From a bacterium (GTDB taxonomy: Bacteria; CLD3; SB21): 64,000 nucleotides of DNA. This document shows, in pieces, positions 24,525 through 33,319 of the stretch. Position 1 is the first letter of the stretch. Every line of letters starts with the position of its first letter. A model generated the notes under the pieces. It saw only the letters and a list, made by a program, of their open reading frames with translations. It was not told where the DNA came from and did no database searches. A program made the translations under genes and the position numbers. The stretch lies in NCBI GenBank assembly GCA_008933615.1, contig WBUR01000011.1, forward strand, positions 1 to 64,000, in the 5' to 3' direction.

Positions 24525-25913
24525 GTGAAAACTTCTGCAAAAACAAAACTGCACCTGATTCCGTCCGTCCATCAACTGGCGGAACAACTCCAGACGACTG
24601 AATTTCCGCGGGACATGGTTATCAGGATCGTACGTGATGAAATTGTGAAGCTCAAAAAAAGACTTCACGCGGTTTCCTTCACGACGAAAGCGGAGGCGCA
24701 TACCCATTTGCTCCATGAAATTAATAATCGGTTGAGCAGATTACTTAAACCGAGCCTCAAAAGAGTCATCAATGGAACCGGAATCATTTTACATACAGGC
24801 CTTGGCCGTGCGCCCTTATCCGAAGCCGCTATACAGAACCTTAAATGCGTTACGGAAAATTATTGTAACATTGAACTGGATCTTCATAGCGGTGAGCGCG
24901 GCGATCGGATGTCGCTTGTGGAGGAATTGATATGCCTGCTCACCGGCGCAGAAGGCGCGACGGTGGTTAATAATAATGCGGCTGCCGTTTTAGTCGTACT
25001 GAATACGCTGGCCTATCAAAAAGAAGTGATCATCTCCAGAGGTGAATTAGTGGAGATTGGCGGCTCGTTTCGTATTCCGGATGTCATGGAAAAAAGCGGA
25101 GCCGTCATGCACGAAGTTGGCACAACAAACAAAACGCATCTCCGGGATTATGAAAACGCCGTTTCAAAGAAAACCGGTTTACTGCTCGCCGTACACACGA
25201 GTAATTACCGGATTATCGGCTTCACAAAATCGGTAAGCCTTAAGGAATTAGCCGCTATAGGCAAGAAACACAAATTACCGCTCGTTTATGATTTAGGGGG
25301 TGGGGCGTTTATAGGACTTGAGCAATTTGGTCTTTCGCACGAACCGGTCGTATCTGAAAGCATTGCTGCGGGAGCGGACGTCGTTACATTTAGCGGGGAT
25401 AAGATACTCGGGGGATGCCAGGCAGGGATTATTGCGGGGAGAAGAAAATATATCGACGCGATAAAAAAAAATCCGTTGATGCGGGCATTGCGTAGCGATA
25501 AGATGACGTTTGCAGTACTTGAGGCGACCCTTAAACAAATTCTCCGGCCTGATCAGTTGAAATCTCTGTCACCCGTAATCAGCATGCTCACTGAAAGTAT
25601 CGACGAAGTGCAAGGGAGGGCAATTAAAGTACAAAATGCCGTTGGGCAGCAATCGCACATTCGCATCGTTGTTCGTGATACTTTTGCACAGGCGGGAAGC
25701 GGTACGCTGCCGCTAGAAAAAATTCCAAGCGTTGACGTTACGATAACGTCAAGCCGCATGTCGGCGAAACAAATTGCGGAACGTTTTAGGTTTTCAGATA
25801 TACCCATTGTAGGCTTCGTTAAGGAGAACGCTTTTCATCTCGATATGCGTACCGTTCGTACCGATGAAGTTGAAGTTATAGTAGAACAATTGAAAAAAAT
25901 AATGATTGAATAA
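24525..25913 (+). CDS. selA: L-seryl-tRNA(Sec) selenium transferase
   Basis: SelA is a PLP enzyme that converts seryl-tRNA(Sec) to selenocysteinyl-tRNA(Sec) using selenophosphate. The N-terminal helical domain, the motif RVINGTGIILHTGLGRAPLS and the Schiff-base lysine K293 in FSGDKILGGCQAGII all fit. The length of 462 residues matches the bacterial family. The GTG start lies 10 bases after the previous gene. selB, selD and the tRNA(Sec) gene are not in the window and no neighbouring gene contains an in-frame TGA that I could support. The organism should therefore encode selenoproteins elsewhere. Confidence 0.95.
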   Translation: MKTSAKTKLHLIPSVHQLAEQLQTTEFPRDMVIRIVRDEIVKLKKRLHAVSFTTKAEAHTHLLHEINNRLSRLLKPSLKRVINGTGIILHTGLGRAPLSEAAIQNLKCVTENYCNIELDLHSGERGDRMSLVEELICLLTGAEGATVVNNNAAAVLVVLNTLAYQKEVIISRGELVEIGGSFRIPDVMEKSGAVMHEVGTTNKTHLRDYENAVSKKTGLLLAVHTSNYRIIGFTKSVSLKELAAIGKKHKLPLVYDLGGGAFIGLEQFGLSHEPVVSESIAAGADVVTFSGDKILGGCQAGIIAGRRKYIDAIKKNPLMRALRSDKMTFAVLEATLKQILRPDQLKSLSPVISMLTESIDEVQGRAIKVQNAVGQQSHIRIVVRDTFAQAGSGTLPLEKIPSVDVTITSSRMSAKQIAERFRFSDIPIVGFVKENAFHLDMRTVRTDEVEVIVEQLKKIMIE

Positions 25914-25970
25914 ATATTTTTCTATACATTTAGTTCATATGTTCGAGTCATCAAAATAAGGAGAGCCGTT

Positions 25971-26525
25971 ATGAAAACATGGATCATCGTTCTTATTTTT
26001 TCGTTTGCAGCCATGACGGGTTGCGCTTCATCCGAAACAGCCGCCAAAGGCGATAAACAAAAAGATACGGCTGAAGAAAATGCCAAGAAAGCGTTAGAGA
26101 TGATGAAGATGGAAGAAGAAAAAGCGGCTAAAGAAGAAATGACGGCGAGAGAGGAATTAGACAAGAAAAAGGCCGAATCGGAAAAACAAAAACAAGAATT
26201 GGGAGCTGTTAAGCAGAGATTGAAACAAATGAGTATGGCGGCTGTATTTGTTCCGATCACAAGGGACGGCGGAGTGTTCTCTTATCCCGGCGGCAGAACC
26301 AGCGTGATCAAGGTCAGAGTTACCGATGACATTACATTACGGCCGCTAAACCTGATCATGGATGGACAGTTAGAAAAGTCGAACAGCGACCGTGATTATT
26401 ATAATACAGGTACGGGCGGCTTTGAAACGTGTTTGAAAGATCAATTGTATATTTTATACATGTCTAAAGATAAAAATGGCATGGTAGTGAGAGAGTGGTA
26501 TGAAACGCTTGATAAATGTAAATAG
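25971..26525 (+). CDS. Putative lipoprotein with charged coiled coil and C-terminal domain
   Basis: I do not recognise this gene. A signal sequence ends in a lipobox (AAMTGCASS, cysteine near residue 18). About 25-85 is a Lys/Glu/Ala-rich coiled coil. About 88-184 is a compact domain containing FSYPGGRTSVIKVRV and two cysteines (in FETCLKD and LDKCK) that could form a disulfide. An AAGGAGAG site precedes the ATG. It is not clearly linked to selA or fumC, although the fumC start lies only 25 bases after its stop. It is probably envelope-located. Confidence 0.7.
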   Translation: MKTWIIVLIFSFAAMTGCASSETAAKGDKQKDTAEENAKKALEMMKMEEEKAAKEEMTAREELDKKKAESEKQKQELGAVKQRLKQMSMAAVFVPITRDGGVFSYPGGRTSVIKVRVTDDITLRPLNLIMDGQLEKSNSDRDYYNTGTGGFETCLKDQLYILYMSKDKNGMVVREWYETLDKCK

Positions 26526-26550
26526 GCAGGATTAATTGCAGGAGTACATC

Positions 26551-27930
26551 ATGGAATACCGAATTGAAACAGACAGTATGGGGGAAGTAAAAGTCCCCAA
26601 TGAAGCGTATTACGGCGCGCAGACGGCGCGTTCGTTAAGTAATTTTAAGATCGGCGGCGACCGGTTTCCGCGGGAAATGATCCGCGCGCTGGGCGTACTC
26701 AAGAAAGCCGCCGCAATGAGCAACCAGGAACTTGGTTCTCTACCCAAAGAAAAAGCTGGCTTGATCATCCAGGCCGCCGAGGAAGTCATAGACGGAAAAC
26801 TCGATTCTCATTTTCCTTTGGTGGTGTGGCAGACCGGCAGCGGCACGCAGACGAATATGAACGCCAATGAAGTGATATCCAACCGCGCTATTGAGATTGC
26901 AGGCGGCGTGATGGGAAGTAAGAAACCGATTCATCCGAATGACGATGTGAATAAAGCGCAGTCTTCCAACGATACTTTTCCAACGGCCATGCATATTGCG
27001 GCGGCGGAACAGGTTGTTCACAGGCTGCAGCCCATGGTAAAAAAACTTCGGGATACATTGCATTTGAAATCGGAAAAGTTCAAGAAGATCATAAAGATCG
27101 GCCGTACCCATTTGATGGATGCCGTTCCGCTGACACTGAGACAGGAGTTTTCAGGATACGTGCAGCAGTTAGATAACGATATCACACGCATCAATTTTGC
27201 GTTAGACGGATTATACGATCTTGCGCTGGGCGGTACCGCGGTAGGCACCGGGCTTAACACCCATCCGAAATTTGCAGAAACCGGAGCGAAACATATTTCT
27301 GAAATCACCGGCCTGCCGTTTCGAAGCGCGCCTAACAAGTTTGAAGCATTGGCCGCCCACGATGCGATTGTATTTGCCAGCGGCGCTATGAAAACATTGG
27401 CCGCATCGCTTATGAAAATCGCAAACGACGTTCGTTGGCTTGCTTCCGGTCCACGATGCGGCATCGGCGAGATCGTTATTCCTGACAATGAACCCGGGAG
27501 TTCCATTATGCCGGGCAAAGTCAATCCGACGCAATGCGAAGCCATGACAATGGTGTGTGTGCAGGTGATGGGAAACGATGCGGCGATCAATTTTGCCGGT
27601 GCGTCCGGGAATTTTGAATTAAACGTATATAAACCGGTATTGATATTTAATCTTCTAAATTCAATCCGGTTGTTGGCCGATGCATGCGAGTCGTTTAATG
27701 AACATTGTGCGATAGGTATAGAGGCCAATGATACGGTGATCAAGAAACACTTGGATAATTCCCTAATGCTCGTCACGGCCCTTAATCCGCATATCGGCTA
27801 TGACAATGCTGCGAAAGTCGCAAAGAAAGCATTTCATGATAATATCACATTGCGCGAAGCGGTGATTGAACTGGAACTGATGACGGGTGAAAAATTTGAT
27901 GAGGCAGTCAGGCCGGAGAAAATGGTCTGA
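26551..27930 (+). CDS. fumC: Fumarate hydratase, class II
   Basis: FumC interconverts fumarate and malate in the TCA cycle without an iron-sulfur cluster. The family signature [17 protein letters not shown] is intact, along with [13 protein letters not shown] and [13 protein letters not shown], and the total of about 459 residues fits the tetrameric class II enzymes. The start at 26551 is chosen because the Shine-Dalgarno sequence GCAGGAG (26538-26544) lies just upstream; an in-frame TTG at 26536 overlaps that site and is rejected. A weak terminator follows at 27942-27972. Confidence 0.96.
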   Translation: MEYRIETDSMGEVKVPNEAYYGAQTARSLSNFKIGGDRFPREMIRALGVLKKAAAMSNQELGSLPKEKAGLIIQAAEEVIDGKLDSHFPLVVWQTGSGTQTNMNANEVISNRAIEIAGGVMGSKKPIHPNDDVNKAQSSNDTFPTAMHIAAAEQVVHRLQPMVKKLRDTLHLKSEKFKKIIKIGRTHLMDAVPLTLRQEFSGYVQQLDNDITRINFALDGLYDLALGGTAVGTGLNTHPKFAETGAKHISEITGLPFRSAPNKFEALAAHDAIVFASGAMKTLAASLMKIANDVRWLASGPRCGIGEIVIPDNEPGSSIMPGKVNPTQCEAMTMVCVQVMGNDAAINFAGASGNFELNVYKPVLIFNLLNSIRLLADACESFNEHCAIGIEANDTVIKKHLDNSLMLVTALNPHIGYDNAAKVAKKAFHDNITLREAVIELELMTGEKFDEAVRPEKMV

Positions 27931-27941
27931 TAAAGAAGGCT

Positions 27942-27972
27942 CTTCATTTTTGATTCCAAATGAAGTTTTATT
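27942..27972 (+). terminator. Probable terminator after fumC
   Basis: An eight-base-pair stem CTTCATTT (27942-27949) with AAATGAAG (27958-27965), an eight-base loop and a T-rich tail TTTTATTTAA. The stem is AT-rich, so it may be weak. Confidence 0.5.
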
Positions 27973-28003
27973 TAATTCGTCAATTCGTATTTCCCGGTAA
28001 ACT

Positions 28004-28690
28004 ATGCTGGTCAGCATTATTATTCCTACGCTGAACGAAGAAGTGAATATCGTTTCGGTTCTTCAATCCCTTATTGGATTTTCCAATATTGAGATCATCG
28101 TTCCCGATGGCGGCAGTTCGGATAGAACTTGCGGACTCATCGGCTCGTTCCTCATTAAATATCCGTTCATTCAGTTAGTTCATTCTTCCCGCGGACGTTC
28201 CGTTCAGTTAAATGCCGGGGCAAAACGGGCAACGGGTGAATGGCTGATATTTTTGCATGCAGATACCATTATACCTGAGAAATCATGGGCCAACTTCTGC
28301 ACAATGGTCGGAAATAGTAATGCGATTCAATCGGGTTCATTCTTATTTCAAGTCGCCAGCGATAAACTGCGATATCGTTTAATGGAAGAACTAGTGAATA
28401 TACGGACGAGAGTATTGAAACTACCATACGGCGATCAGGCTATTTTTGTAAGAAAAGATCTGTTTGTAAAAATGCAAGGGTATCGTGAGGACTATCCGCT
28501 GATGGAGGATGTGGAATTCGTACAACGGCTTCAAAAAGAAAAAGGTTTTGAGATATTGCAATCGCCCGTCTGTACTTCGCCGCGGCGACACGAATCGGAT
28601 GGTTTTTTTAAAAGAATAACCTATAATTTTCTCATTACTATTCTATATCGCTTAGGCATTCATCCCAAATATTTGGTCAAATATTACTAG
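28004..28690 (+). CDS. Family 2 glycosyltransferase, TIGR04283 type
   Basis: A short GT-A glycosyltransferase beginning with VSIIIPTLNEEVNI, followed by VPDGGSSDRT for nucleotide-sugar binding and LIFLHADTIIP, which supplies the DXD-like aspartate. The conserved RGRSVQLNAGAKRATGEW and the late MEDVEFVQRLQ fit TIGR04283, a group sometimes tied to arsenosugar biosynthesis. No other arsenic gene is in the window, so I call only the glycosyltransferase. There is no membrane segment except a weak hydrophobic tail. Confidence 0.88.
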   Translation: MLVSIIIPTLNEEVNIVSVLQSLIGFSNIEIIVPDGGSSDRTCGLIGSFLIKYPFIQLVHSSRGRSVQLNAGAKRATGEWLIFLHADTIIPEKSWANFCTMVGNSNAIQSGSFLFQVASDKLRYRLMEELVNIRTRVLKLPYGDQAIFVRKDLFVKMQGYREDYPLMEDVEFVQRLQKEKGFEILQSPVCTSPRRHESDGFFKRITYNFLITILYRLGIHPKYLVKYY

Positions 28691-28697
28691 ATTTCCG

Positions 28698-28744
28698 GCT
28701 TTTTCACTATTCTTGAAAAAAACAAAAAAATAGTTGTGAAAAAG
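28698..28744. other. Inverted repeat downstream of the glycosyltransferase
   Basis: GCTTTTTCACTATT (28698-28711) pairs with AATAGTTGTGAAAAAG (28729-28744), allowing one small bulge. It may end transcription of the glycosyltransferase, but no clear T run follows. Bases from 28745 to the rpoD start hold a possible promoter and a ribosome-binding site, nothing else. Confidence 0.4.
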
Positions 28745-28824
28745 GGAACTTATTTTTGATTTCGGGCGTTTAATCAGGGCATGACATAATTAGTTTATTG
28801 AAAATAAAGAAGTTACATGCGGAT

Positions 28825-28854
28825 TTGTTAGAATCAACAGCAATACAGTAATAT
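28825..28854 (+). promoter_or_regulatory. Putative promoter for rpoD
   Basis: TTGTTA (28825-28830) and TAATAT (28849-28854) are separated by 18 bases, about 45 bases before the rpoD ATG. The upstream region is AT-rich. The AAGGAG ribosome-binding site is at 28883-28888. Confidence 0.4.
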
Positions 28855-28898
28855 AGTTATAAATTGGTATAGAATTAAGAAAAAGGAGTTTATTTACG

Positions 28899-29756
28899 AT
28901 GGCCAGAATAAAGATGCGAATTAACAGCAGGGAAGATCAGTCTATTGAGCGTTATCTTGAGGAAATTAACCGGGTCTCATTGTTAAAACCTGACGAAGAG
29001 ATCGAATTAGCCAAACGAATCAAAAAAAACGACAAGCTTGCATTGAAACAGCTAGTTGAAGCGAATTTAAGATTTGTTGTCAGCGTGGCCAAGGATTATC
29101 AGAATCAGGGTCTGCCTTTAAGCGACTTAATTAATGAAGGTAATTTGGGTCTGATGAAGGCTGCGGAACGGTTCGATGAAACACGCGGATTTAAGTTTAT
29201 TTCCTATGCTGTGTGGTGGATTCGCCAGTCAATCCTGCAGGCGATTGCAGAACATTCCCGAATCGTTCGCCTTCCGCTCAATCGCGTCGGTATGCTGAAT
29301 AAGATCGGTAAAGCATACAATGAACTTGAGCAGGAATTTGAGCGCGAGCCCAGCACGGAAGAAATTGCCACTGAACTGGAGATCAAAGATTACGATGTGT
29401 CCGATGCGCTTCGAATTTCCAAACGGCATTTATCCCTTGATGCGCCGCTGCAGGAAGATGAAAAAAGCGTTCTCATGGATACTGTTCCGGACAAAGTGAA
29501 CCCGCTTCCGGATGATATTCTGATGAATGAATCGCTGAGACAGGACATTGAAAATACATTAGCTTCTTTGAGCGACCGCGAAGCTAAGATCATTAAGTTG
29601 TATTTTGGGTTGGGAATTGAAAGATCGTTGACGTTGGAAGAGATAGGTGAAGAATTCAAACTAACCCGCGAACGGGTGCGACAGATCAAAGAAAAAGCCA
29701 TCAACCGCCTGCGCCATAAGTCGCGCAGTAAGTCTCTGCGATCGTATCTTGGTTAA
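28899..29756 (+). CDS. rpoD: Primary-type RNA polymerase sigma factor (RpoD/SigA), short form
   Basis: A 285-residue group 1-like sigma-70 factor. Region 1.2 starts at about residue 14 ([19 protein letters not shown]), regions 2.1-2.4 hold [18 protein letters not shown]-type DNA-melting and -10 residues (here [20 protein letters not shown]), and region 4.2 ends with [20 protein letters not shown]. Region 1.1 and the non-conserved insert are missing, as in the short primary sigma factors of many FCB bacteria. It is monocistronic: its own promoter region upstream and a strong terminator at 29772-29804. Confidence 0.93.
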   Translation: MARIKMRINSREDQSIERYLEEINRVSLLKPDEEIELAKRIKKNDKLALKQLVEANLRFVVSVAKDYQNQGLPLSDLINEGNLGLMKAAERFDETRGFKFISYAVWWIRQSILQAIAEHSRIVRLPLNRVGMLNKIGKAYNELEQEFEREPSTEEIATELEIKDYDVSDALRISKRHLSLDAPLQEDEKSVLMDTVPDKVNPLPDDILMNESLRQDIENTLASLSDREAKIIKLYFGLGIERSLTLEEIGEEFKLTRERVRQIKEKAINRLRHKSRSKSLRSYLG

Positions 29757-29771
29757 ACCAAGCTTTTTGAA

Positions 29772-29804
29772 TAAGCCCCGGTTAATCGGGGCTTATTTTT
29801 TTGA
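29772..29804 (+). terminator. Rho-independent terminator after rpoD
   Basis: An 11-base-pair stem AATAAGCCCCG with CGGGGCTTATT, a six-base loop (GTTAAT) and a T run. It is GC-rich at the base of the loop and should be efficient. Confidence 0.93.
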
Positions 29805-29850
29805 ATCAATAAAACAGAAAGAATCATAAACTGAATAGAGGTCTGCGGAC

Positions 29851-31179
29851 ATGGAAATAAAGGCCAAAGATAACGTTATTGAAGAACGGGGGCGGCAATT
29901 TTTTGAAGAGTGGGAAGAACGTTTTCTCGCGCCGCATGCATGCAAAAGTAAGGACATGCACAAGACGAGAGTGAATGACGAAATTGAAGATGTACATCGT
30001 ACGGCGTTCCAACGTGACCGGGATCGTATCATTTATTCCAATTCTTTTCGTAACCTGAGCGATAAGCGGCAGATTTTGGTGGAACATGTGAGCGAGCGCA
30101 ATCGAAGCCGGCTCACGCACACCGTCGAAGTGGTGCAGGTTTCCAAAACGATCGCCAATGCGATGGGGCTGAATGAAGACCTGACCGAGGCTATAGCCCT
30201 CGGGCATGACCTGGGACATCCGCCATTCGGGCATACCGGGGAGGCGCTTCTGGACTCGCTGCTTAACGGCGAGGATACAGCTGAAGGAACTCTGAGCGGA
30301 GAGAATTTTGGCGGATTCAAACATAATTACCAGAGCTTGCGGGTCGTAGATTATATTGAAAAGAAATACGGGTATGACGGCCTTAATCTGACTTCCGTAG
30401 TCCGGGAGGGCATTCTAAAACACACCAGCACACGCAATGAACGCTATTATTATCCCGACATGAACCTCAACTCGCTGAATTACGATCATTTCATGGCATT
30501 AACCCTGGAAGGCCAAGTCGCGGCTATTGCCGATGAAATAGCTCAACGCACATTTGACCTGGAAGATGCGCTGCGTGCGGATTACATCAAGGTCAGCGAT
30601 GCGCGTGAATTGAAACTCATTCAGGATGTCGAAATCAAATGCAGTATTCATGACGTTCTGGAGTCAAATCAGGACGAATATATCAATCTCCTGATAAGCG
30701 GACTGGTGCGTTTATTGGTGAGCGATGTGATACAAAATACAGTTCACAGGATCAAGAGTTTTTGTGAACGCAAAAATCGATCGAATAATTTTGATGAATG
30801 GCTCGTGATCTTCAGTTTAGACGTCAATCGGAAACAGAATGAACTCGATACGTTTATTCAGAAAGAACTCGCCAATAATTTCCAGGTTAACCGCGTCAAT
30901 AAAAAAAGTGAAAAAGTCATTCGCAAACTATTCAAGGCGTACTATTCGAATCCGCTTCAAATGAGCGACCGTTTTCTTGAGCGTTATACTTCCCGCGCAG
31001 TGGATTCCCAGTTTCGGTTGCGCAAACTGGCGCCAAAACTAGTTCATGAAAAAATTAAGGAATTTCAGAAAGATCCATTATACGCACGGCACATTGCCGA
31101 CTATATTTCAAGTATGAGCGATAGTTTCGCTGTGCAGGAATACAAGGCCATCTATATTCCCGAAGCAAGCGTTATATAA
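29851..31179 (+). CDS. dgt: Deoxyguanosinetriphosphate triphosphohydrolase-like protein
   Basis: An HD-domain enzyme of the Dgt/SAMHD1 type that splits dNTPs into a deoxynucleoside and triphosphate. The metal site is H90 in SRLTHTVEVVQV and H119-D120 in LGHDLGHPPFGHTGE, with a later aspartate in ADEIAQRTFDLEDAL. The length of 442 residues fits the non-E. coli branch of the family. It begins the dgt-ybbR-tsaD set: 14 bases separate it from the ybbR-like gene. It may adjust dNTP pools; a defence role against phage DNA replication is known for some relatives but nothing here points to it. Confidence 0.92.
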   Translation: MEIKAKDNVIEERGRQFFEEWEERFLAPHACKSKDMHKTRVNDEIEDVHRTAFQRDRDRIIYSNSFRNLSDKRQILVEHVSERNRSRLTHTVEVVQVSKTIANAMGLNEDLTEAIALGHDLGHPPFGHTGEALLDSLLNGEDTAEGTLSGENFGGFKHNYQSLRVVDYIEKKYGYDGLNLTSVVREGILKHTSTRNERYYYPDMNLNSLNYDHFMALTLEGQVAAIADEIAQRTFDLEDALRADYIKVSDARELKLIQDVEIKCSIHDVLESNQDEYINLLISGLVRLLVSDVIQNTVHRIKSFCERKNRSNNFDEWLVIFSLDVNRKQNELDTFIQKELANNFQVNRVNKKSEKVIRKLFKAYYSNPLQMSDRFLERYTSRAVDSQFRLRKLAPKLVHEKIKEFQKDPLYARHIADYISSMSDSFAVQEYKAIYIPEASVI

Positions 31180-31193
31180 CCCATTTCTCCGAT

Positions 31194-32132
31194 ATGAAAT
31201 TATTTACCAGTTATCGCATTTTTTTCTTCTCTTTATTTATTGCTTTCTTTTTGTGGTTTTACGTACGGCTGTCCTCACCGTACCAGCAGGTTATTTCAAT
31301 TCCGCTTCAGGTCGTCAATCTTAAGGAAGGACATGCCATTGTTTCCGGGTTACCGAAGACGATACCTGTTTTATTTGAAGCCAACGGAAGAACTTTGCTA
31401 GGTTTGGAATACGTGTATGATGTTAAATATGTAATTGATGCCGAACAAAAAGACGATTTCACTGTCATCACGTCAAAATATATAGAGAATGTGAAACTGC
31501 CAAGTACCGTAGAGGCAATTGCGCATGCTATTCCGTCCAGGGACACGCTGCACATTATTTCAAAAAAATGGATCACTAAACAGGTTCCGGTGATCGCGGA
31601 TATAGAAGTTTCCTGCGCCCCCGGCTTCGTAATGGTAGGCGGATTTCGTACGATCCCCGACTCAGTTTTTGTACGTTGTCCCATCACGCTCAGGGACAGC
31701 ATTCACTTTGTTTCAACGACCAGGATGCAATTGACTAATATTTCAGAGGACAAGGAAGTCGATGTAGAATTGGCGGACATGCTCCGGCCGAATGTCAAAA
31801 TAAAAAAAACAGATATTCGCGTTCTGATTGACATACAGCCGCTTGGGGAAACCGTGATGGAGAATCTTCCAATAAAGCTGATCAACGTTCCTGAAGACGT
31901 GAATGTCATAGTACAACCGTCAACTTTTTCGATCAAGGTACGCGGCGGTGTGGATTTTCTGTCGTCTTTGCGCAGGGACAGCGTCTATGCAGTAATCGAT
32001 TATGCGATGGAACAGCGTTTCGCCACTACCCAGCCGCGTCTTACGATCATTGCGCCGCGAGACATGTCCTGGAGTCAGATCACGCCTTCCAGGTTTAATT
32101 TAGTAAGACTCGATGCAGAAAAACTTCCCTGA
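31194..32132 (+). CDS. YbbR-domain membrane-anchored protein
   Basis: A single N-terminal membrane anchor (about 8-26, FFFSLFIAFFLWFYV) is followed by about 280 residues of YbbR-like beta-rich repeats in the periplasm (three modules, for example VPVIADIEVSCAPGFVMVGG and ENLPIKLINVPEDVNVIV). In other bacteria YbbR/CdaR partners the diadenylate cyclase CdaA and is encoded beside it. No cdaA gene is in this window: here the neighbours are dgt upstream and tsaD, whose start overlaps this gene by 20 bases. Function is uncertain. Confidence 0.8.
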   Translation: MKLFTSYRIFFFSLFIAFFLWFYVRLSSPYQQVISIPLQVVNLKEGHAIVSGLPKTIPVLFEANGRTLLGLEYVYDVKYVIDAEQKDDFTVITSKYIENVKLPSTVEAIAHAIPSRDTLHIISKKWITKQVPVIADIEVSCAPGFVMVGGFRTIPDSVFVRCPITLRDSIHFVSTTRMQLTNISEDKEVDVELADMLRPNVKIKKTDIRVLIDIQPLGETVMENLPIKLINVPEDVNVIVQPSTFSIKVRGGVDFLSSLRRDSVYAVIDYAMEQRFATTQPRLTIIAPRDMSWSQITPSRFNLVRLDAEKLP

Positions 32133-33147
32133 TCTTATAACACTGGCCATCGAAACATCGTGCGATGATACTTCCGTATCCGTTATGCGCGGCCGGTCCG
32201 TCTTGTCCAATGTGGTGTCGTCGCAAGTCGATGTACTGAAATTCGGAGGAATTGTTCCGGAATTGGCCTCCCGCGCGCATCAAGCCAATATTATTCCGGT
32301 CATCGAAGATGCATTGGTTCAAGCAGGGATTAAGCTGCAAGATGTCCGGTTAATTGGTGTTACGTATGGGCCAGGACTGATCGGAAGTTTGTTGGTTGGG
32401 CTTAATTTTGCAAAAGGGTTAGCGTATAGCCTGGATATCCCTTACATTGGCGTCAATCACATAGAAGCGCACATGCTAGCGGCGTTTCTTGAAAAACCGC
32501 ATCCGGATTTCCCATTTATCTCATTGATAGTTTCCGGCGGTCATACGATGTTGGTTCTGGCTGAGGCCCTGGGCCGATACCGGATACTGGGGGAGACGCA
32601 GGACGATGCTGCTGGGGAATGTTTTGACAAAGTTGCGCGTTTTCTGAATATAGCTCCGGAGAATGGTTCCGGCATGTCCGGCCCGATGGTCGATGTTAGA
32701 TCTCGTTTGGGCGATTCTGGAAAAATCAAATTTCCCCGCCCTTTGGGGAATTCGGATAATTTTAATTTTAGTTTTTCCGGGCTAAAAACATCGGTTCTGA
32801 ACTATTCAAAAAAGCAAGAGAAGTGGAGTGAGCAGGAAATTAACGATATTTGCGCAAGTTTCCAGGAGGCCGTCGTGGACGTTTTAGTTTCTAAATCATT
32901 ACGCGCATGCAAGGAGCATCACGTAGGATCGCTGGTACTGTCCGGAGGTGTGGCCGCCAATTCGCGCCTGCGAGACATACTGAACGAACAGTCTCAAAGG
33001 TCGGGCGTTCGGTTATTCATTCCGGCTAAACCCTATTGTACCGATAATGCGGCCATGATCGGTATGACGGCGTACTTGAAGCATTTGGAAGGGGAAGTAT
33101 CGTCATGGGACCTTGCGCCGAATCCTTCCTTGCGGCTGATCAGATAA
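32113..33147 (+). CDS. tsaD: tRNA N6-threonylcarbamoyladenosine transferase TsaD
   Basis: TsaD attaches the threonylcarbamoyl group to A37 of ANN-decoding tRNAs, working with TsaB, TsaE and TsaC. The ASKHA fold is clear: AIETSCDDTSVSV at the N-terminus, metal-binding H116 and H120 in GVNHIEAHML, and ISLIVSGGHTML, and later LVLSGGVAANSRLRD. The length of 344 residues is normal. The start codon overlaps the ybbR-like gene by 20 bases in another frame, so translation may be coupled. No tsaB or tsaE is close by. Confidence 0.96.
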   Translation: MQKNFPDLITLAIETSCDDTSVSVMRGRSVLSNVVSSQVDVLKFGGIVPELASRAHQANIIPVIEDALVQAGIKLQDVRLIGVTYGPGLIGSLLVGLNFAKGLAYSLDIPYIGVNHIEAHMLAAFLEKPHPDFPFISLIVSGGHTMLVLAEALGRYRILGETQDDAAGECFDKVARFLNIAPENGSGMSGPMVDVRSRLGDSGKIKFPRPLGNSDNFNFSFSGLKTSVLNYSKKQEKWSEQEINDICASFQEAVVDVLVSKSLRACKEHHVGSLVLSGGVAANSRLRDILNEQSQRSGVRLFIPAKPYCTDNAAMIGMTAYLKHLEGEVSSWDLAPNPSLRLIR

Positions 33148-33161
33148 CGGCAAAAATAGTA

Positions 33162-33190
33162 TTGACTTTTTATATTTTTTGCGATAATAT
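33162..33190 (+). promoter_or_regulatory. Sigma-70-type promoter of the exbB-exbD-exbD-tonB operon
   Basis: TTGACT (33162-33167) and TAATAT (33185-33190) are spaced by exactly 17 bases and lie about 130 bases before the ExbB start, with AT-rich flanks. Both boxes are close to consensus, making this the best promoter match in the window. Confidence 0.65.
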
Positions 33191-33319
33191 TGTCCACTGC
33201 AATCCAGCAGGTCGAAAGTTGCGCAAATCAAGAGTACTTGCTACAAATAATTTTTTAAATGCTATTAAAAATTACTTATCACAATGTTTAACACATTATA
33301 ACTTGGAGGCATGTCTTTT

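Noticed and set aside
24525-26525. Selenoprotein gene next to selA with an in-frame TGA
   Set aside because: The neighbouring genes are complete without recoding, and I could not identify a hairpin and TGA pair that would support selenocysteine insertion.
27018-27776. A 252-codon minus-strand reading frame inside fumC
   Set aside because: It is antisense to a fully conserved fumC and its translation has no recognisable domain; it is a shadow of codon use on the coding strand.
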